Program-made: the position numbers and the translations under genes | The notes under the pieces: generated by a model | Told to the model about the DNA's origin: nothing | The model's database searches: none | What the model saw: only the letters and a program-made list of their open reading frames with translations | From: Friedmanniella sp. | GTDB lineage: Bacteria > Actinomycetota > Actinomycetes > Propionibacteriales > Propionibacteriaceae | DNA length: 8,193 nucleotides | Assembly (NCBI GenBank): GCA_025964935.1 | Contig: JAOPXW010000297.1 | Coordinates: 1-8,193, forward strand | Direction of reading: 5' to 3' | Shown here: positions 6,511 to 8,193 of the stretch, one piece after another | How the letters are laid out: every line of letters begins with the position of its first letter | How positions within the stretch are numbered: position 1 is the first letter of the stretch

Positions 6511-6516
6511 ACTCTA
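6511..6516 (-). promoter_or_regulatory. candidate -10 box for a leaderless acyl-CoA ligase transcript
   Basis: On the minus strand this reads TAGAGT, an actinobacterial TAnnnT -10 box. Counting from the A of the ATG (6504) as +1 it occupies -12 to -7 exactly. The six bases between box and start hold no ribosome binding site. The -35 region (about 6534-6541) is not close to TTGACA. Confidence 0.45.
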
Positions 6517-6562
6517 CGAGGACCGGCCCGAGGACGCAGTCGTTGGGCGGAGGGGACGGCGA

Positions 6563-6568
6563 TAGAGT
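6563..6568 (+). promoter_or_regulatory. candidate -10 box for the aminotransferase gene
   Basis: TAGAGT, within GATAGAGT, lies 47 bases upstream of the ATG at 6616 and would give a leader of about 40 bases. A TTG-containing sequence (CGTTGG, 6541-6546) is 16 bases upstream as a weak -35. The same hexamer serves the divergent acyl-CoA ligase gene on the other strand. Confidence 0.35.
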
Positions 6569-6615
6569 GACGACGGCCTCGCGGCCCCCCGTACACCGAG
6601 CGAAGTGGATGTCCC

Positions 6616-7902
6616 ATGTCTTTGTCCGACCTCAGCCGTGCCGAGCTCACCGCCCTGCACGCCCAGCAGACCGCGGCGTACGACGAGCTGGTGGCCAAGG
6701 GCCTGAAGCTGGACCTGACGCGCGGCAAGCCGGCCCCGGCCCAGCTCGACCTGTCCAACGAGCTCCTCACCCTGCCCGGGGCGGGGACGTACGCCGACGC
6801 CGCCGGGGTCGACTGTCGCAACTACGGCGGCCTGCAGGGGCTGACCGAGATCCGCGAGATCTTCGCGCCGCTGCTGAACGTCCCGGTGGCCCAGCTGGTG
6901 GCCGGCGACAACGCGAGCCTGGCGATCATGCACGACACCCTGGTCTTCTCGCTGCTGCAGGGGACCGTGGGCTCGACCCAGCCCTGGTTCGCCTCCGCGC
7001 TGACCGACGGGCCGGTCAAGTTCATCTGCCCGGTCCCCGGCTACGACCGGCACTTCGCCCTCTGCGAGCAGTTCGGCATCGAGATGCTCCCCGTCCCGCT
7101 CGGTGACCACGGCCCGGACCTGGACGCGGTCGCCGAGCTGGTCGCGGACCCCGCCGTCAAGGGCATCTGGGTCGTGCCGACGTACGCCAACCCCAACGGC
7201 GCGGTCTACACCGAGGAGGTGACCCGGGCGCTGCTGGAGCTGGAGACCGCCGCCCCGGACTTCCGCATCTTCTGGGACAACGCGTACGCGGTCCACCACC
7301 TCACCGACACCGAGACCCCCGCTCTGGACATCCTGGGGATGGCCGCGGCCGCCGGGCACCCGGACCGGGTCTTCCTGTTCGCGTCCACCTCCAAGGTCAC
7401 CTTCGCCGGGAGTGGGGTCTCCTTCTTCGCCTCCTCGCCGGCCAACGTGGCCTGGTACCTGGGCAACCTGGGGAAGCGGACGATCGGCCCGGACAAGGTC
7501 AACCACCTGCGGCACGCCCTCTACCTCAAGAGCGCCGACGGGGTGCGGGCGCTGATGCGCCGGCACCGGGCCCTGATCGCCCCCAAGTTCGAGCAGGTCC
7601 TCGCCATCCTCACCGACCGGCTCGGCGACCTTGCGGCCGCCCACTGGACCACGCCGGAGGGGGGGTACTTCATCAGCCTCGACGTGGCCGACGGCACCGC
7701 CACCCGGGTCGTCGCCCTGGCCAAGCAGGCCGGGATCGCCATGACCGGGGCCGGGGCCGCGTTCCCGTACGGTCGGGACCCGCGGGACCGCAACATCCGG
7801 ATCGCCCCGACGTTCCCCTCCGCCGCCGACGTGGCCACCGCGATCGACGGGCTGGCGACCTGCGTCCTGCTGGCCGCCACCGAGCAGCTGCTGGCCGCCT
7901 AG
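6616..7902 (+). CDS. PLP-dependent aspartate aminotransferase, type Ic (AspT / Rv3722c-like)
   Basis: A 428-residue fold-type I aminotransferase. It begins MSLSDLSRAELTALHAQQ and has LTRGKPAPAQLDLSNELL (34-51), the substrate/PLP loop RNYGGLQGL (68-76), VPTYANPNGAVY (187-198) with Asn192, FWDNAYAVHH (219-228) with Asp221 and Tyr224, the Schiff-base Lys260 in FASTSKVTFAGSG, and the carboxylate-binding Arg395 in NIRIAPTFPS. These match the distinct actinobacterial aspartate aminotransferase group (Corynebacterium AspT, Mycobacterium Rv3722c), which moves the amino group between aspartate and 2-oxoglutarate and can also accept kynurenine. It is cytoplasmic. The ATG is preceded by a weak AGTGGA (6604-6609). 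A strong terminator follows. The position directly before tRNA-Trp and secE is the one I recall for the Streptomyces homologue. Databases often label this family a MocR-type regulator, but there is no DNA-binding domain here. Confidence 0.92.
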   Translation: MSLSDLSRAELTALHAQQTAAYDELVAKGLKLDLTRGKPAPAQLDLSNELLTLPGAGTYADAAGVDCRNYGGLQGLTEIREIFAPLLNVPVAQLVAGDNASLAIMHDTLVFSLLQGTVGSTQPWFASALTDGPVKFICPVPGYDRHFALCEQFGIEMLPVPLGDHGPDLDAVAELVADPAVKGIWVVPTYANPNGAVYTEEVTRALLELETAAPDFRIFWDNAYAVHHLTDTETPALDILGMAAAAGHPDRVFLFASTSKVTFAGSGVSFFASSPANVAWYLGNLGKRTIGPDKVNHLRHALYLKSADGVRALMRRHRALIAPKFEQVLAILTDRLGDLAAAHWTTPEGGYFISLDVADGTATRVVALAKQAGIAMTGAGAAFPYGRDPRDRNIRIAPTFPSAADVATAIDGLATCVLLAATEQLLAA

Positions 7903-7911
7903 CCGGACCCT

Positions 7912-7952
7912 GGCCGCCGTCGGACCCGGAGGGTGCGGGTTCGACGGAGGCC
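7912..7952 (+). terminator. strong hairpin terminator after the aminotransferase
   Basis: The inner stem pairs CCGTCGGACCCG (7917-7928) with CGGGTTCGACGG (7936-7947), 12 pairs with one G-T, around a seven-base loop. After a G-A mismatch it continues with GGCC (7912-7915) on GGCC (7949-7952). It begins 10 bases past the stop codon and has no T tract. Its descending arm overlaps the probable -35 region of the tRNA-Trp promoter. Confidence 0.72.
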
Positions 7953-7970
7953 GAGAACCTCAGTTACACT
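7940..7970 (+). promoter_or_regulatory. probable promoter of tRNA-Trp and the downstream secE region
   Basis: The -10 box TACACT (7965-7970) fits TAnnnT well. TTCGAC (7940-7945) is the best -35 match but with a long 19-base spacer; TCGACG one base on gives 18. Transcription would start near 7977, giving a leader of about 65 bases before tRNA-Trp. The terminator just upstream isolates this unit from the aminotransferase. Confidence 0.5.
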
Positions 7971-8004
7971 CGACCTCTTGGTGCTGACCACCATTGTCGT
8001 CGTG

Positions 8005-8033
8005 CGCCCTCAGGGCGTCGGGGCGTGAGGGCG
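8005..8033 (+). other. two mutually exclusive hairpins in the tRNA-Trp leader
   Basis: CGCCCTCA (8005-8012) can pair with TGAGGGCG (8026-8033), eight pairs. Alternatively CGCCC (8005-8009) pairs with GGGCG (8013-8017) around TCA. The two share the same left arm. The structure sits 9 bases before the tRNA and may concern 5' processing. The region is GC-rich, so chance is possible. Confidence 0.3.
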
Positions 8034-8041
8034 GGCATCGA

Positions 8042-8114
8042 AGGGCAATAGCTCAACTGGCAGAGCATCGGTCTCCAAAACCGAAGGTTGGGGGTTCAAG
8101 TCCCTCTTGCCCTG
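8042..8114 (+). tRNA. tRNA-Trp (anticodon CCA)
   Basis: A full cloverleaf. The acceptor pairs AGGGCAA (8042-8048) with TTGCCCT (8107-8113), the D stem GCTC/GAGC is at 8051-8054 and 8063-8066, and the anticodon stem TCGGT/ACCGA encloses CTCCAAA with anticodon CCA at 8075-8077. The T stem GGGGG/CCCTC with one G-T pair encloses TTCAAGT. The discriminator is G8114, the usual tRNA-Trp identity base, and CCA is not encoded. In actinobacteria this gene normally sits directly before secE-nusG. Confidence 0.96.
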
Positions 8115-8125
8115 CAAGGCGCACG

Positions 8126-8188
8126 GAAGCACGTGAACAGCACAGCGAAGCACGTGAACAGCACAGAGAAGCACGTGAACAGCACAGA
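8126..8188 (+). repeat. three tandem copies of a 21-bp repeat
   Basis: The unit begins GAAGCACGTGAACAGCACAG and ends in C (copy 1, 8126-8146) or A (copy 2, 8147-8167; copy 3, 8168-8188). The copies differ only at that last base. Each contains the palindrome CACGTG, and each keeps the reading frame (seven codons). The copies are contiguous with no spacers. The repeat is richer in A than the neighbouring genes and uses ACA and AAC/AGC codons, unlike the C/G-ending bias nearby. After copy 3 the sequence diverges (AGGGT), so the array probably ends at the window edge. Confidence 0.95.
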
Positions 8189-8193
8189 AGGGT
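8133..8193 (+). CDS. secE: possible 5' end of secE (preprotein translocase subunit), partial
   Basis: An open frame begins at GTG 8133 and runs off the window. It encodes a hydrophilic start, M/V-NSTAKH, VNSTEKH, VNSTEG, made by the 21-bp repeat. GGAAG (8125-8129) upstream could serve as a ribosome binding site, but the spacing of three bases is short. In-frame GTG codons recur at 8154 and 8175, each preceded by GAAGCAC. The gene is placed here because secE normally follows tRNA-Trp in actinobacteria, and actinobacterial SecE often has a variable hydrophilic N-terminal extension before its membrane helix. Nothing in the visible residues identifies SecE. A second frame through the repeat (EAREQH repeats) is also open but has no start codon in view. 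The true start could lie further downstream. Confidence 0.4.
   Translation, partial: MNSTAKHVNSTEKHVNSTEG

Noticed and set aside
5191..6570. Long plus-strand open frame opposite the acyl-CoA ligase gene
   Set aside because: Same shadow effect; it is Gly/Val/His/Asp-rich without motifs, while the minus-strand frame carries all ANL-family motifs.
6616..7902. MocR-type transcription factor
   Set aside because: The protein is a complete aminotransferase from its N terminus, with no winged-helix domain.
8126..8193. CRISPR array
   Set aside because: The copies are contiguous with no spacers, the unit is only 21 bp, and no cas genes are present.

Overview
This is chromosomal DNA of a high-GC actinobacterium. 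The base composition, the codon bias towards G/C in third position, the tRNA genes without an encoded CCA, the TAnnnT-type -10 boxes and the gene order all point that way. The order tRNA-Thr, tRNA-Met, rpmG, hadA-like, hadB-like, murB on one side, and a type Ic aspartate aminotransferase, tRNA-Trp and the expected start of secE on the other, is a core actinobacterial neighbourhood. I suspect a non-mycolate lineage because no hadC follows hadB, but I cannot name a genus.

Layout: the 3' part of tRNA-Thr(GGT) (1-53), tRNA-Met(CAT) (145-217), rpmG (317-484) and a strong hairpin (518-547). A CbiX/SirB-like chelatase gene (about 565-1260) follows. Next is a tightly packed block of hadA-like (1270-1695), hadB-like (1692-2123), murB (2120-3175) and treZ (3172-4941), each joined to the next by a 4-base start/stop overlap. 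A shared hairpin (4952-4981) separates treZ from a convergent acyl-CoA ligase (5008-6504, minus). A 111-base divergent promoter region leads to the aminotransferase (6616-7902), its terminator hairpin (7912-7952), tRNA-Trp(CCA) (8042-8114), and a short in-frame 21-bp tandem repeat where the secE start is expected (8126-8193).

Together the genes serve housekeeping: translation (tRNAs, L33), fatty-acid elongation (HadAB-like dehydratase), peptidoglycan precursor synthesis (MurB), trehalose release from maltodextrins (TreZ), fatty-acid activation (acyl-CoA ligase), aspartate/glutamate transamination, and probably protein export (SecE). The chelatase and treZ look like lineage-specific insertions into the conserved order. 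I see no phage, transposon, CRISPR or defence system and no clearly new multi-gene system. The points most worth a second look are the reiterated GTG/CACGTG repeat after tRNA-Trp, two candidate leaderless promoters, and treZ without treY, fused by overlap to murB.
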